From the NCBI GenBank assembly GCA_041396125.1, contig JAWKZG010000013.1, forward strand, positions 124,001 through 188,000: a stretch of 64,000 nucleotides of DNA, in the 5' to 3' direction. Below, one piece after another: positions 55,873 through 64,000 of the stretch; position 1 is the first letter of the stretch; the number at the start of each line of letters is the position of its first letter. The notes below the pieces were generated by a model that worked only from the letters and a program-made list of their open reading frames with translations, was not told where the DNA came from and ran no database searches. The translations under genes and the position numbers were made by a program. The DNA is from JAWKZG01 sp041396125. GTDB taxonomy: Bacteria > Pseudomonadota > Gammaproteobacteria > Competibacterales > Competibacteraceae.

Positions 55873-56382
55873 CTACGACGGGAATGAAATTAAGACGGGC
55901 GGGCCGCGAGGGGCATAGCGAATGGATATCTGTTCAAAACAAGCGGCATCGACCCATTCGATGTTGAGCAGACTGCTGTTGACCGGCTGCCGCAGCTGCA
56001 GTTCGGTACCAGGCAGCAAAGCCTTGTGACAGCCGGCAATATGGCAGACTGTACAGTGACTACCCGCCAAAGGATCAGGGTCAGATGAGTCTTCGGATGA
56101 AGAATCTGTCGCAAGCTGGATGAGCACACCGGCCGAAGGTGCATTAGCCGCTAAAGAAAATTCGTCTGTTGCGCTGGCTGATTTAGCGCGAGGCGTGGTG
56201 CAAATTGGCAGCCAATAGGCCGGCACCGCAGCACCAGATTGCGCCAGCGCTGTCTGTTGTAATAGTGGCAGGACGAGCTGGAACACCAGCGCATTCAACA
56301 GCAGCACGGCAACACTGATGCGTTGTCGCCGTAGCCGTGAAATTAGCGCTTGATGTCGCAAAACAATTACCTCAGAAACCAT
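55873..56382 (-). CDS. DUF2946-like exported protein
   Basis: 169 aa. A basic start and hydrophobic segment (ISVAVLLLNALVFQLVLPLL) act as signal or anchor. The body carries PICTTPRAKSA, then GSHCTVCHIAGCHKALLPG, and ends YAPRGPPVLISFPS; the CxxC block and the terminal ARGPP-type motif are the marks of DUF2946 proteins, often found with copper and TonB genes. The Cys/His cluster may bind copper. GAGG lies eight bases before the ATG. It sits 220 bases upstream of the sco gene on the same strand, possibly one regulon. Confidence 0.72.
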   Translation of the reverse strand: MVSEVIVLRHQALISRLRRQRISVAVLLLNALVFQLVLPLLQQTALAQSGAAVPAYWLPICTTPRAKSASATDEFSLAANAPSAGVLIQLATDSSSEDSSDPDPLAGSHCTVCHIAGCHKALLPGTELQLRQPVNSSLLNIEWVDAACFEQISIRYAPRGPPVLISFPS

Positions 56383-56470
56383 AAACAGGCCTCAGGATAG
56401 CAGCTCCTGAAGCACCAATTAATTATAATATCCCAAACAGCTCATCACTTGGAAACACGTAGTATTACTT

Positions 56471-57240
56471 ATGCACGTTTTAAATTTTAGCCGGATGGGC
56501 GTCAGGTCAGCCTTTTGATCCTGCTGCTTGGTATGGGCGGCGGATTAGCCGATATATTGGCCGCCTCCCAAATCTGACTGCGAACACGCTTTTGAGCTGT
56601 TGCGCACAGATCCGGAAGCGGTTCCTCTGGATCAGTTATTAATCAGCTGTGAGCGTGCCGTCAGTGAACACCCTGATGATCCCCATCAGTTCTATCTGTA
56701 TGGCAAGACACTCACCTATATCGCCTCGGACAGAAGCCGTTGCCCACTTCAGACAGGCTGCCACAGCTGCCCATCATCCGGCCCAGCATGAACTGCAGAC
56801 CTGCTTTATCTGGGGTAATGGCCGTGGCGTACCGTATGATCCAGTCAGCGCCCGCCGCTGGCTGTTGCTGGCGGCAAACGGGGGTTATGCGCCGGCTCAG
56901 CGGCAACTGGCTCGGCTACTGCAGATTGGCGAGGGTGGTGAGCAAAATCAGGAACAGGCTTTTCACTGGTATCAGCAAGCCGCTGAGCAGGACGATACTG
57001 AAGCGCAAATCGAGCTGTCGCTTGCCTACCGGCGCGGTGCGGGCAGTCACCAGGATAATGAACAAGCCTTGCACTGGTTGCAGCGCGCGGCGCAAGCTGG
57101 CAGCCCCAATGCGCAATACATGCTGGCGATGGAATACTTTTCCGGCCAGATTGTCAGCCAGGATTACGCTCAGGCGCCAGCAGTGGATGCAGTTAGCTGA
57201 AGCCAATACATGGGGCCGCCGAACAGGGGTTTTTCAATAA
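56471..57240 (+). pseudogene. Exported Sel1-repeat protein, several frameshifts
   Basis: ATG 56471 gives MHVLNFSRM; a second frame supplies the signal segment RQVSLLILLLGMGGGLADILAA; a third CEHAFELLRTDPEAVPLDQLLISCERAVSEHP; a fourth stretch the repeats. At least three Sel1 units are clear: NGRGVPYDPVSARRWLLLAANGGYAPAQRQLA, EQNQEQAFHWYQQAAEQDDTEAQIELS, SHQDNEQALHWLQRAAQAGSPNAQYMLA. The end is MQLAEANTWGRRTGVFQ after another break near 57175. Sel1 proteins scaffold protein complexes. Being between copper genes suggests, but does not prove, a role in oxidase assembly. Confidence 0.68.
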
Positions 57241-57313
57241 TGGGACCGTGTACTGAAACAGGGCAGCCGCAACTAAAACTATAACTAATTTATTGATGAT
57301 AAAGATGATCAGC

Positions 57314-57918
57314 ATGAATACGGTACAAATTGTTTGGCAATTTTTGAGGCAATCTTTTGGACAGCGAGACACAACAACTCTGCGAATCGCGCTGTTTTGC
57401 ATCCTGCTGCTCCCTATCTGCAGCAACGCAGAACTGGGAGGCGATTTTACCCTGACGGACCATAACGGCCAGCCCTATCATCTGCAACAGGATCAGGGGA
57501 AAATCATTTTGCTGTCGTTTGGCTACACCAGTTGTCCTGATGTCTGCCCGCTGACACTGGCAGTGGTAACGGCAACATTGCGTCAGCTCGGTGAACGTGC
57601 GGCACAGGTTCGTCCGCTGTTTATCTCGGTCGATCCGCAACGCGACACGCCGCCGCTGTTAAAAAGCTATGTAGAGCATTTTCACCCGTCGATTATCGGC
57701 CTGACCGGAGAGTCTTGATGAATTGCGCGCCGTAACTGCCCAATTCAACACTACGTTTTTCCTATTCGGGCGATACCAGCAGTCAGACCTATACCGTCAA
57801 TCACAACAGTAACCTGTTTGTGCTCGATCGCACCGGCCAGCTCTCACATATCATCCCTTTCGGGTTCCCGCTCGATGCCGTGCTGGAAAGTCTGGAACCT
57901 TTACTGGCAGCACCTTAA
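57314..57918 (+). pseudogene. Sco1/SenC family protein (copy 2), frameshifted
   Basis: Starts at one of three nearby ATGs (57293, 57305 or 57314). LRIALFCILLLPICSNA is a signal peptide or anchor. GDFTLTDHNGQPYHLQQDQGKIILLSFGYTSCPDVCPLTLAVV holds the copper Cys pair, and VRPLFISVDPQRDTPPLLKSYVEHF the conserved middle. Breaks near 57715 and 57765 lead to LDELRAVTAQF and then to TYTVNHNSNLFVLDRTGQLSHIIPFG, where the third ligand His (VNHN) lies. Restored length is about 200 aa. A paralogue of the minus-strand Sco at 54981. Two indels, so either errors or a recent pseudogene. Confidence 0.82.
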
Positions 57919-58070
57919 GCTTTTTTGCAGCCCGCAATTTGTAATGTTCCTTCATATAAAATCATAATTCCTGCCAGCACATTCACTGCCAATATCGTAG
58001 TCTTCAATGCCAACCAGGATGTTCTGCGACTTGAACATCCAGCACTGATCAACGACATGGAGCAGTTTTT

Positions 58071-59117
58071 ATGAGCTTATCGGATTTTTTTGATCTACCG
58101 TCTGAGGTTGTATCGGCATTCTCAAAAGGGATTAACAATTGGATCAGCCACGTACGTATAGCGGTTAAGCACGGTATAACCGATGTTTTTGATTTAACCG
58201 ATATTGTCTTTTTCCTTCATCACCCCGAGCGCCTGGGGCGGGAAATCGAAACCTGGGAACAGGATGCGATCAAGGCCTGGAAAGACATACAGAAACGGAT
58301 TCTGGCAGAATTTCCGCAGCTGCGCGGTGGCTCGGACCCGGTACCTAAACTAAGCAAGGCGAAAGCCGAGAAAAAACTGGATGCGTATATTTTCGGACTG
58401 AAAACATCGCTGCTGTTTCTGAAGCCTGAAATCTTGCTGGTTTTGCGGGAAATCACGAATAAGGATCGCCAGCTACTCGCGATCTTTGGCTATCTGCGTT
58501 ACCAGCACCGAAATCCTGGCGATATTTACGATATCTGGGCCTGGGATGACGACGAAATTGCCGAGTATAAAAAGTCAGCTGAGCGCAAGGTGGCTGCCAG
58601 CGCTTTGAACCAGGTCAAAAAATCCTTTAATGCCGATTCTGCCATGAAAAAAAAGGCCTTTAAATTATCCGTAGCCCCGCATGTCCGGTCACTGCAAAAA
58701 CAAATCACAGCCTGGAATGGCAATAAGAGTGTGCTGACTATTGGGAAAAAACTGCGGACAATCCTGCTGCGCGAGATCCGCAAACCTATTTATCCGGACA
58801 CTCCCAATGCTGCCGGGATTGTGCAACTGCATAAACGCCTGACTGCCGACTGGAAAAAAGGCACGCTTGCCAGCCCCACGAACGCAACACCGGGCCTGTC
58901 TTCACATGGGCAGATGAGGGCGGTTGATTTCCACGTTAAAAATGGCAGCGGTGTTAAGGTTGGGCATTCTGGTAATCCGCAGAACTGGCGGGATAAAGGC
59001 TTGTCCAGTGCGCTGAAAGACGCTGTGACCGAAGCCAATAAAGCGTTGGGCCGAACTGCGTTTAAAGGCCCTTTGCTGCGCCCCGACGAGCCTTGGCATT
59101 ACACCTATATCCCCTAA
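58071..59117 (+). CDS. Putative M15-like peptidoglycan peptidase with long N-terminal region
   Basis: 348 aa, no signal peptide. The first ~240 residues are helical, charged and unlike any family I know (NNWISHVRIAVKHGITDVFDLTDIV, EIETWEQDAIKAWKDIQKRI). The last 100 residues resemble D,D-carboxypeptidases of family M15: GLSSHGQMRAVDFHV supplies His and Asp zinc ligands (H near 278, D near 286), and LRPDEPWHYTYIP the Glu and final WH. GGAG supports the ATG. Followed by another signal-less putative hydrolase. A cytoplasmic cell-wall enzyme needs a delivery route, so an injected effector or phage-type lysin is possible. Confidence 0.62.
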   Translation: MSLSDFFDLPSEVVSAFSKGINNWISHVRIAVKHGITDVFDLTDIVFFLHHPERLGREIETWEQDAIKAWKDIQKRILAEFPQLRGGSDPVPKLSKAKAEKKLDAYIFGLKTSLLFLKPEILLVLREITNKDRQLLAIFGYLRYQHRNPGDIYDIWAWDDDEIAEYKKSAERKVAASALNQVKKSFNADSAMKKKAFKLSVAPHVRSLQKQITAWNGNKSVLTIGKKLRTILLREIRKPIYPDTPNAAGIVQLHKRLTADWKKGTLASPTNATPGLSSHGQMRAVDFHVKNGSGVKVGHSGNPQNWRDKGLSSALKDAVTEANKALGRTAFKGPLLRPDEPWHYTYIP

Positions 59118-59254
59118 GCCCTCAGCGCCGGTATTGTTGCCGCAGCCGGCACAAACTGCAGACAACAATCCAGCACAACACCCTTTCTATAGCAGGATTT
59201 TTTTTGTGAACTATACTTTTATGACTGCCTATCGACAAGGAACGTAATACAATC

Positions 59255-60007
59255 ATGAGTATAGCAACAACGATCACTGCTTTTTCCAGCAAAACCACAC
59301 CGGGTGCATTTAGCCATATCGCTCTTGCCGATGTAGTTTGCGGACTTAAAAAACGCACAGCAACTCCGGGAAGCATCCATCAGAAAGGTTCCAGTCTGTG
59401 CGGGCCCGCTTCGTTCTGGTATTGCATCTTAAAACGCAAACCACAGCTTTATGTAGACTATGTCACCCAGATGTACGATACCGGTAAAGCCAACGTTTTC
59501 AGTCTGATCAAAGAACCCGGCAGCGCCTGCAAAAATTTTAATCCTGGCAGCAGCATAAACCCGGTGGACTGGATAGCCTTGGCAACCATGCGCGATGCGG
59601 CCAATTTGATGACGCATTACAGCAAACCCAGCCAGGAGGTAGCGGGCGTCACCTTTCCGGGTGAGATGGCCAGTTGGTTTAAAGCAATTGGCTATGGCAA
59701 AGGTATCAATCGGACCCAATTATTTGGCGATATGGTCAAAAACCAATCTCATTTCGAACAAGCGTTCAAGCTGCGCCAACGGGGCTACGATGTGTGTTTA
59801 TTAGTGGACCGTAACATCATCGAAGGCGATACCAATTGGTTTTCCATGGTACCGACGCACTGGGTCGTGCTCACGAAAGCGGTCAAACTGACCTATCAGC
59901 AGACTGATATCGAGGTATTCACCTGGGGCTCTGACACCTACAAAGTGTCGGCAAAAACTGATGATTTCCTGCGTTGTTATTACGGCTATGTTTTGGTAGG
60001 TCGATAA
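59255..60007 (+). CDS. Putative papain-like cysteine peptidase (effector-like)
   Basis: 250 aa, no signal peptide. HQKGSSLCGPASFWYCILKRKPQLYVDYVTQMYDTGKANV carries a Cys49-Gly-Pro nucleophile in a helix, as in papain-fold and C39-like peptidases. VPTHWVVLTKAV holds the His (near residue 200), and VFTWGSDTYKV may supply the third residue. AAGGAAC is twelve bases before the ATG. It follows the M15-like gene by 137 bases in the same orientation. Proteins with this CGPA start commonly occur among secreted toxins and effectors, but I cannot name the family. The frame is complete. Confidence 0.6.
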   Translation: MSIATTITAFSSKTTPGAFSHIALADVVCGLKKRTATPGSIHQKGSSLCGPASFWYCILKRKPQLYVDYVTQMYDTGKANVFSLIKEPGSACKNFNPGSSINPVDWIALATMRDAANLMTHYSKPSQEVAGVTFPGEMASWFKAIGYGKGINRTQLFGDMVKNQSHFEQAFKLRQRGYDVCLLVDRNIIEGDTNWFSMVPTHWVVLTKAVKLTYQQTDIEVFTWGSDTYKVSAKTDDFLRCYYGYVLVGR

Positions 60008-60053
60008 CAGGCGCTTACGCAGCCCTAACCAGAAGGGTTTGCGCTGCCTGTTA
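60005..60053 (+). terminator. Long nested hairpin starting at the stop codon
   Basis: TAACAGGC (60005-60012) pairs exactly with GCCTGTTA (60046-60053), and inside it CCCT pairs with AGGG. The first TAA is the peptidase stop itself. No T-run follows, so it is a candidate weak terminator or mRNA 3' stabiliser. Confidence 0.45.
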
Positions 60054-60091
60054 CGGTAAAAAAGAGCAGGCAGCGACCGGCCCAGGAATGG

Positions 60092-60123
60092 CTTCTAAAT
60101 AGCTATTCTTCTAAATAGCTATT
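60092..60123. repeat. Tandem 16-base duplication
   Basis: CTTCTAAATAGCTATT occurs twice in direct succession (60092-60107 and 60108-60123), ending on the stop codon of the cytochrome gene. Each unit contains the palindromic core AATAGCTATT. Confidence 0.85.
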
Positions 60124-62345
60124 TAAGGTTGCACAGGCAAAGTATTCAAGTTTTCCAGATCATTGCTTTCCTTGCAGAACGCTGAGGATGGGTACAAATT
60201 CTCCGGGCACCCGGCTTTGCCTGGCCGGCATTGGCTGTTGATGTAAGTTGCCAGATCCCATGACTCCTGAGCCGTCAGCACGCCACCGCTGTGCAAAGGC
60301 ATGTTGGATTTAATAAAACCTGCCAAATGAGTGCCTTTGGCACCGGGTTCTCTGGCCATTCCCGCACAGGCGTTATAAGAATCCTTGCCCCATAATGCGG
60401 GCCGATAATACACATCGTGTTCATAACGCCCCTCCCCGTTCGCACCGTGGCAGAACGCACACTTCTGGATATACGTTGCTTGTCCGTTTTCCGTATTACC
60501 CGTTAATTTCGGCAGCTGCGGGAAACCGCGAGGCGAGTCACTGTCAAACAGCGTGGCACGCTGAGCTGTTAACCATTCGGTGTATTCGCGCAGTGATTGC
60601 ATGGCTTCGTTGGTCGAACAGGCATCATCAGTTTGGGTAATATCACACAAAGGTACGCCGTTCATACTGCGTGTGAAACAGCCGTTGATGCGTGCATACA
60701 GGCTTTCCGGATAGCTTAATAGTCCGGAACCATCCGGATTTTTAACAATGGCATAGGCTTTATCCATCTCGACCAGCCAGGATGCTGATGGATTTCGCCC
60801 TTCATCCAAATGGCAGGATGAACAATTCAGCTTGGCCTTAACCTTATCCGGCAATGTCTTATAGGTATTGTTCATCAGTGCAAAGCCTTTGAGCACAGAC
60901 TCACTGGCTGTTTTAGCAGTAGGGGCCGGTAATACATGGGGATTTTTCTGGGCTGGAGATGCATTGTCCAAGGTAAACGTAAAATCAGCAGAGACAAAAC
61001 GATCCAGGCGGGTGGAACGCGCCATGGCATGACAGCCCATGCAGCTGGAAGTCGGCTGTACAAAGGTTTCCAGGGTTGTATTGCCGAATAACGCTGGCAG
61101 CGGTGTAAAGACCGTTTCGGGTTGATTGGTGCCAGGCGGTGGCAGTATTGGCCATTGTGTATTAATTAATTGGTAGTATTGAAAAGCGCTGTTTCGTTCC
61201 GCCAAAGCCGCCTGCATGTTCTGATTTAATAACACCATATTATCGGTAGCCTGATTATTATCACAGGTTTGCGTATCAGGGATTTTTATACTCCGCACAA
61301 CCTGATTGGGGACACCTGGTTTGGTTTGTTTATTGACAGCGCAGGGTTTACCGTTTTCCAGACAATTTTCCTTGTTAAAAGAAGCGGCAATGCCCGATGT
61401 GTTTTTTACATTATCGACTTGTTCAAAAGTAGACCACATCCACTGGGGTGCACTGTTTGTTTTTTCCATCACATGAAAACCCACCAGCCCTGCCGTCTCA
61501 TCCCGGCAATTTTGCAAAGGTTCTGTATTCGTGGTTCTGGGGTCACAAACACACGCTTCTACAGTATAAAAATGCTTTTCCCTGGTTTCATTTTTTATGG
61601 GTAACCAGGCGGCTTTTATTAATATGGATCCTGCCGGAAAACGAACCTCGTTGACAATATTCTGATGATTCGCGTTGTATAACCTGTTGTCGAAAATATA
61701 CTCAAAAGCCGTTTTGTTATAACGAATTTCATAACGTACTACAGCTCCATTCTGTCCGGTTAATGTGCCCGGCAAGGTTTTGTCAGCTTTTGTGGGTTGC
61801 AGGCTGTTATTAATATTGAGCACTTCAGATACTTTCTGGGTCCGGTACAGAATTTTTTTGTCACTGCTACCGGAACATCCCTCTGGCAAGGCCGGTGTTT
61901 GCTGTTGCCCGGTCCAGGATGCCGGCTGTTTACCGCCCGTTAAAAAAATCTCGTCGGTTTCTTTCCAAGATTCCCAAACCCGTTGCCGGTCGGCTGTTAT
62001 TGGCAATGCCGCATCAGGTTGCCCCCTGCTTTCTGTGCTGGCAGGCCAGTTCAGCGCAACAAAAGTCTGCCAGGAAAATAAATCCGAGGCGCGTTGCCGA
62101 TTATTGAAATTTTCCTGACTAAGCTTGCCTTGCACATCCACAGGCAGCAGACAACTGATTTGCACCGGATTAAACGCATAGTTATTACAACTTTTTCCCG
62201 TGAGCTGAACGGCTGACTGCGGCATATTACAACCGGCAGGATAGCCATCGGCAGGGCTGGTTTGTTCCTCACTTTCCGCTGCAGCTAAAGCTGTTGAAAA
62301 CAGAAAGATAAATTCTAAGAACACGACAAGCGATAACTTATTCAT
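60123..62345 (-). CDS. Exported three-haem c-type cytochrome with TsdA/SoxA-like C-terminus
   Basis: A complete 740-aa protein with signal peptide LSLVVFLEFIFLFSTALA. The first ~430 residues are Cys-containing and beta-rich without a family I know (DLFSWQTFVALNWPAS, RVWESWKETDEIF, GFHVMEKTNSAPQWMWSTFEQ). Three haem motifs follow: CMGCH (near 435), CSSCH (near 508, in LNCSSCHLDEGRNPS) and CAFCH (near 628). The last two domains, with RINGCFTRSMNG and MPLHSGGVLTAQESWDLATYIN, resemble thiosulfate dehydrogenase TsdA / SoxA. Acts in the periplasm, probably as an oxidase or electron-transfer enzyme. AAGGGG sets the ATG. Confidence 0.82.
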   Translation of the reverse strand: MNKLSLVVFLEFIFLFSTALAAAESEEQTSPADGYPAGCNMPQSAVQLTGKSCNNYAFNPVQISCLLPVDVQGKLSQENFNNRQRASDLFSWQTFVALNWPASTESRGQPDAALPITADRQRVWESWKETDEIFLTGGKQPASWTGQQQTPALPEGCSGSSDKKILYRTQKVSEVLNINNSLQPTKADKTLPGTLTGQNGAVVRYEIRYNKTAFEYIFDNRLYNANHQNIVNEVRFPAGSILIKAAWLPIKNETREKHFYTVEACVCDPRTTNTEPLQNCRDETAGLVGFHVMEKTNSAPQWMWSTFEQVDNVKNTSGIAASFNKENCLENGKPCAVNKQTKPGVPNQVVRSIKIPDTQTCDNNQATDNMVLLNQNMQAALAERNSAFQYYQLINTQWPILPPPGTNQPETVFTPLPALFGNTTLETFVQPTSSCMGCHAMARSTRLDRFVSADFTFTLDNASPAQKNPHVLPAPTAKTASESVLKGFALMNNTYKTLPDKVKAKLNCSSCHLDEGRNPSASWLVEMDKAYAIVKNPDGSGLLSYPESLYARINGCFTRSMNGVPLCDITQTDDACSTNEAMQSLREYTEWLTAQRATLFDSDSPRGFPQLPKLTGNTENGQATYIQKCAFCHGANGEGRYEHDVYYRPALWGKDSYNACAGMAREPGAKGTHLAGFIKSNMPLHSGGVLTAQESWDLATYINSQCRPGKAGCPENLYPSSAFCKESNDLENLNTLPVQP

Positions 62346-62621
62346 AAGAACCCCTTTGAGATTTTCTACTCAGAATCAAATCTGCTGGAGGGCAATAAAA
62401 GCCATAGGCTTTGTGCAGATGAAGAGCCTGCAGTGATTGAAGTGGTTGGTACGCGGAAAATCCAGTGAACTCACTGACCAACTGTAGTAGACAGCTGAAA
62501 AATATCAAGCTGAGGCGTTATTTTCAGCTTCAATACCGCCGGAAATGAACGTGTTATTAACATCGAGTTCAGGATATTACTGTCAATAAGCGCTGATCGG
62601 CGATATTAATCTTTGCGAACT
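62346..62621. other. Non-coding gap
   Basis: These 276 bases separate two minus-strand genes. Nothing coding is visible. The cytochrome promoter should be here, but no convincing boxes were found. Confidence 0.35.
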
Positions 62622-63347
62622 TCAGCCCGCACCGCGCTCACGCGATTGCGCAGTTGCAGGCACTAATGTCTTGCGCGCCAATGCCTGCAGGCGCTCCCAG
62701 GCTATGCGGCTAACCTCAACGCCCTGTGCCTGACTATGCACTGCACGCGAATGAAATACCTCGCGGGACATCAGCACAGGATGCGGCGATGCAGCCGGTA
62801 GAAGGCCCGGTTCCCGCGTACAATACGCAGACAGCGTAAATCCGCTGCCATCCAGCAACGGACTGATAGCGGTATCTGCCGCGGCGTGCAGGCAGACCCC
62901 GTCGGGTTCTACCACCAGACTGTATGGCCCTGCCTGCGCATTTTCCAGCGCAAAGCGAAAATGCCAGCCCTCGCGCGCATAAGCCACAGCCGCTGGTGCC
63001 AGATACAACGGCGTCGACAGCCCGTCAACCTTGAGTTGTCCAAACGATGAATCAGATGAATCACTGGCGCGGGCAAGCAACAAATCGACCAGCGGCGCTG
63101 CCAGTAATGCACCGGGTCGGTGAGCAAGTGCAATGGTTTCGCACTGAATTTCAGCCTTGCTGAAACAGCAATCTGTCCTGCCGTTGAGATGCGTCAACTC
63201 ATTGCACAGCGCATCCAGCACAGCAAACTCACGCGCCACCAGCCAGACGCTGCCCTGCGCCAGATCGTTATCCAGTCCGGCGGGCACAGACGCACCTTCT
63301 GCCGCTTTCTGGCAGATATGGTAAAGCTCGTTCAAAGAGCGTCTCAT
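62622..63347 (-). CDS. DUF3726 family protein
   Basis: 241 aa, soluble. RRSLNELYHICQKAAEGASVPAGLDNDLAQGSVWLVAREF is the N-terminal block, and LYLAPAAVAYAREGWHFRF, LSAYCTREPGLLP and GVEVSRIAWERLQALARKTLVPAT are further conserved-looking parts; together they fit DUF3726, a family of unknown function. The start is five bases after the stop of the upstream gene, so the two are translationally coupled. The frame is complete. Confidence 0.7.
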   Translation of the reverse strand: MRRSLNELYHICQKAAEGASVPAGLDNDLAQGSVWLVAREFAVLDALCNELTHLNGRTDCCFSKAEIQCETIALAHRPGALLAAPLVDLLLARASDSSDSSFGQLKVDGLSTPLYLAPAAVAYAREGWHFRFALENAQAGPYSLVVEPDGVCLHAAADTAISPLLDGSGFTLSAYCTREPGLLPAASPHPVLMSREVFHSRAVHSQAQGVEVSRIAWERLQALARKTLVPATAQSRERGAG

Positions 63348-63352
63348 GTCGC

Positions 63353-64000
63353 TTATCCCATTGAGTCTGCAAGCAAAGCTGAATCTTCAGACAAAACGGG
63401 CAGCACCCAGGCATCGGCATTATCAGACTTGAGCTCAGCAAAGCACGGCGCGCCCTGATACATTGTGATGCGAGTCCAGCGATCCGAGCGGGGATCAAAT
63501 TTGACCGCGCCAAAAAACGACAGTTTGCAGCGTAAAAGATCTACCGCCAGGCACTCAGCAGCCAGCAGATTGTCGCGAATCTCCGCATAGGGATGTTTCG
63601 CTACCAGTTGCAGCCGGCGGATCAGGTAACGCCAGCGGGGCTGGCGCAGCAGGAAAACAGCAACAGACTCGGTCGGATCGGCAGCCGTGAGTTCCTGATA
63701 CAGTTGCTGCACCTCGCGGGCAATATCGAGCCGCATTTCCTTGTCCGCGCCCGGTTCCTGATGGCGTTCGCCCAGGCGGGGTTCTTCTTTTTCCTGCGAG
63801 CGATACCAGAAAAAATGCTGGGCATCGGGTTGCGTAAAATCGAGTGCCAGTGCCCAGTCGTAATGCTGCTCGATCAGCGTACACAAAGCTGCCAGTTGCA
63901 AGGCCGGATTGAAAACAGGCATTTCCGGATCGGCCATAGTGTCGGCCAGCTCATCGACCAGCTCACCGTAAGGTTCGATCATCAAGCTATGCAGTAATTC
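63353..64000 (-). CDS. Hypothetical protein, N-terminus beyond the window
   Basis: The reading frame is open to the window edge: upstream of the possible start at 63985 it reads ELLHSL, so the gene probably continues. At least 215 residues are visible: PYGELVDELADTMADPEM, AALCTLIEQHYDWALALDFTQPDAQHFFWYRSQEKEEPRLGER, FLLRQPRWRYLIRRLQLVAKHPYAEIRDNLL and LSFFGAVKFDPRSDRWTRITMYQGAP. No family is recognised. It pairs with the DUF3726 gene. No frame breaks are seen. Confidence 0.6.
   Translation of the reverse strand, partial: ELLHSLMIEPYGELVDELADTMADPEMPVFNPALQLAALCTLIEQHYDWALALDFTQPDAQHFFWYRSQEKEEPRLGERHQEPGADKEMRLDIAREVQQLYQELTAADPTESVAVFLLRQPRWRYLIRRLQLVAKHPYAEIRDNLLAAECLAVDLLRCKLSFFGAVKFDPRSDRWTRITMYQGAPCFAELKSDNADAWVLPVLSEDSALLADSMG

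Overview
The window looks like a chromosome segment of a free-living gammaproteobacterium of moderate GC content, possibly marine or soil. The main pointer is a LexA gene carrying a nearly perfect Escherichia-type SOS box. DUF2461, the AcrAB-type efflux pair, paired catalase-peroxidases and the Sco/PCuAC copper genes fit that placement, but I cannot name a genus. I saw no rRNA, tRNA or CRISPR array.

Layout. 1-6011: the end of a branched-chain-type (Liv/HAAT) ABC transporter, a Dabb protein, an ALDH7-type aldehyde dehydrogenase and a pipecolate-oxidase-like flavoprotein, which together suggest uptake and catabolism of lysine or pipecolate. 6222-7580: malonyl-CoA decarboxylase. 7.7-13.2 kb: an accessory stretch of small, often broken single genes (an AT-rich methyltransferase, a phosphatidylserine-decarboxylase-like protein, GNAT, a secreted peptide, an NTPase), with hairpins that resemble decayed integron attC sites. 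13.6-18.4 kb: two tandem katG genes, one cytosolic and frameshifted, one periplasmic and intact. 18.5-25.1 kb: more accessory genes with three copies of a dispersed ~85-bp repeat, an IS1-like remnant and a metzincin-motif remnant.

25.2-34.1 kb (minus strand): a striking operon that interleaves a peptide-type ABC transporter (SBP, OppB, OppC, OppD, OppF) with a Cys-type sulfatase and an N-acetylglucosamine-6-phosphate deacetylase homologue, probably for a sulfated amino sugar. 34.4-36.6 kb: DUF2461, lexA and two small broken genes. 37-41.3 kb: a CUT1 sugar-type ABC transporter. 42.8-47 kb: an RND efflux pump without an outer-membrane factor. 48.4-50.8 kb: a heavily decayed BisC/TorZ-like molybdoenzyme. 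50.9-54.4 kb: a mandelate-racemase-superfamily enzyme, a LysE exporter and a class V aminotransferase. 54.5-57.9 kb: copper and cytochrome-oxidase assembly genes (PCuAC, two Sco, DUF2946) with a Sel1 protein. 58-60 kb: two signal-less putative hydrolases (M15-like and papain-like) that look like effectors. 60.1-62.3 kb: a large three-haem cytochrome c. 62.6-64 kb: DUF3726 and a partial gene.

A recurring feature is the number of reading-frame breaks. At least fifteen otherwise recognisable genes need one to several single-base corrections, often at short homopolymers, while long neighbours (the 1048-aa RND pump, the 740-aa KatG and the 740-aa cytochrome) are intact. Some of the breaks are probably sequence errors; others, above all the molybdoenzyme and the accessory genes, look like true decay. 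Where I give one span for a broken gene, the frames were joined by reading across the breaks.
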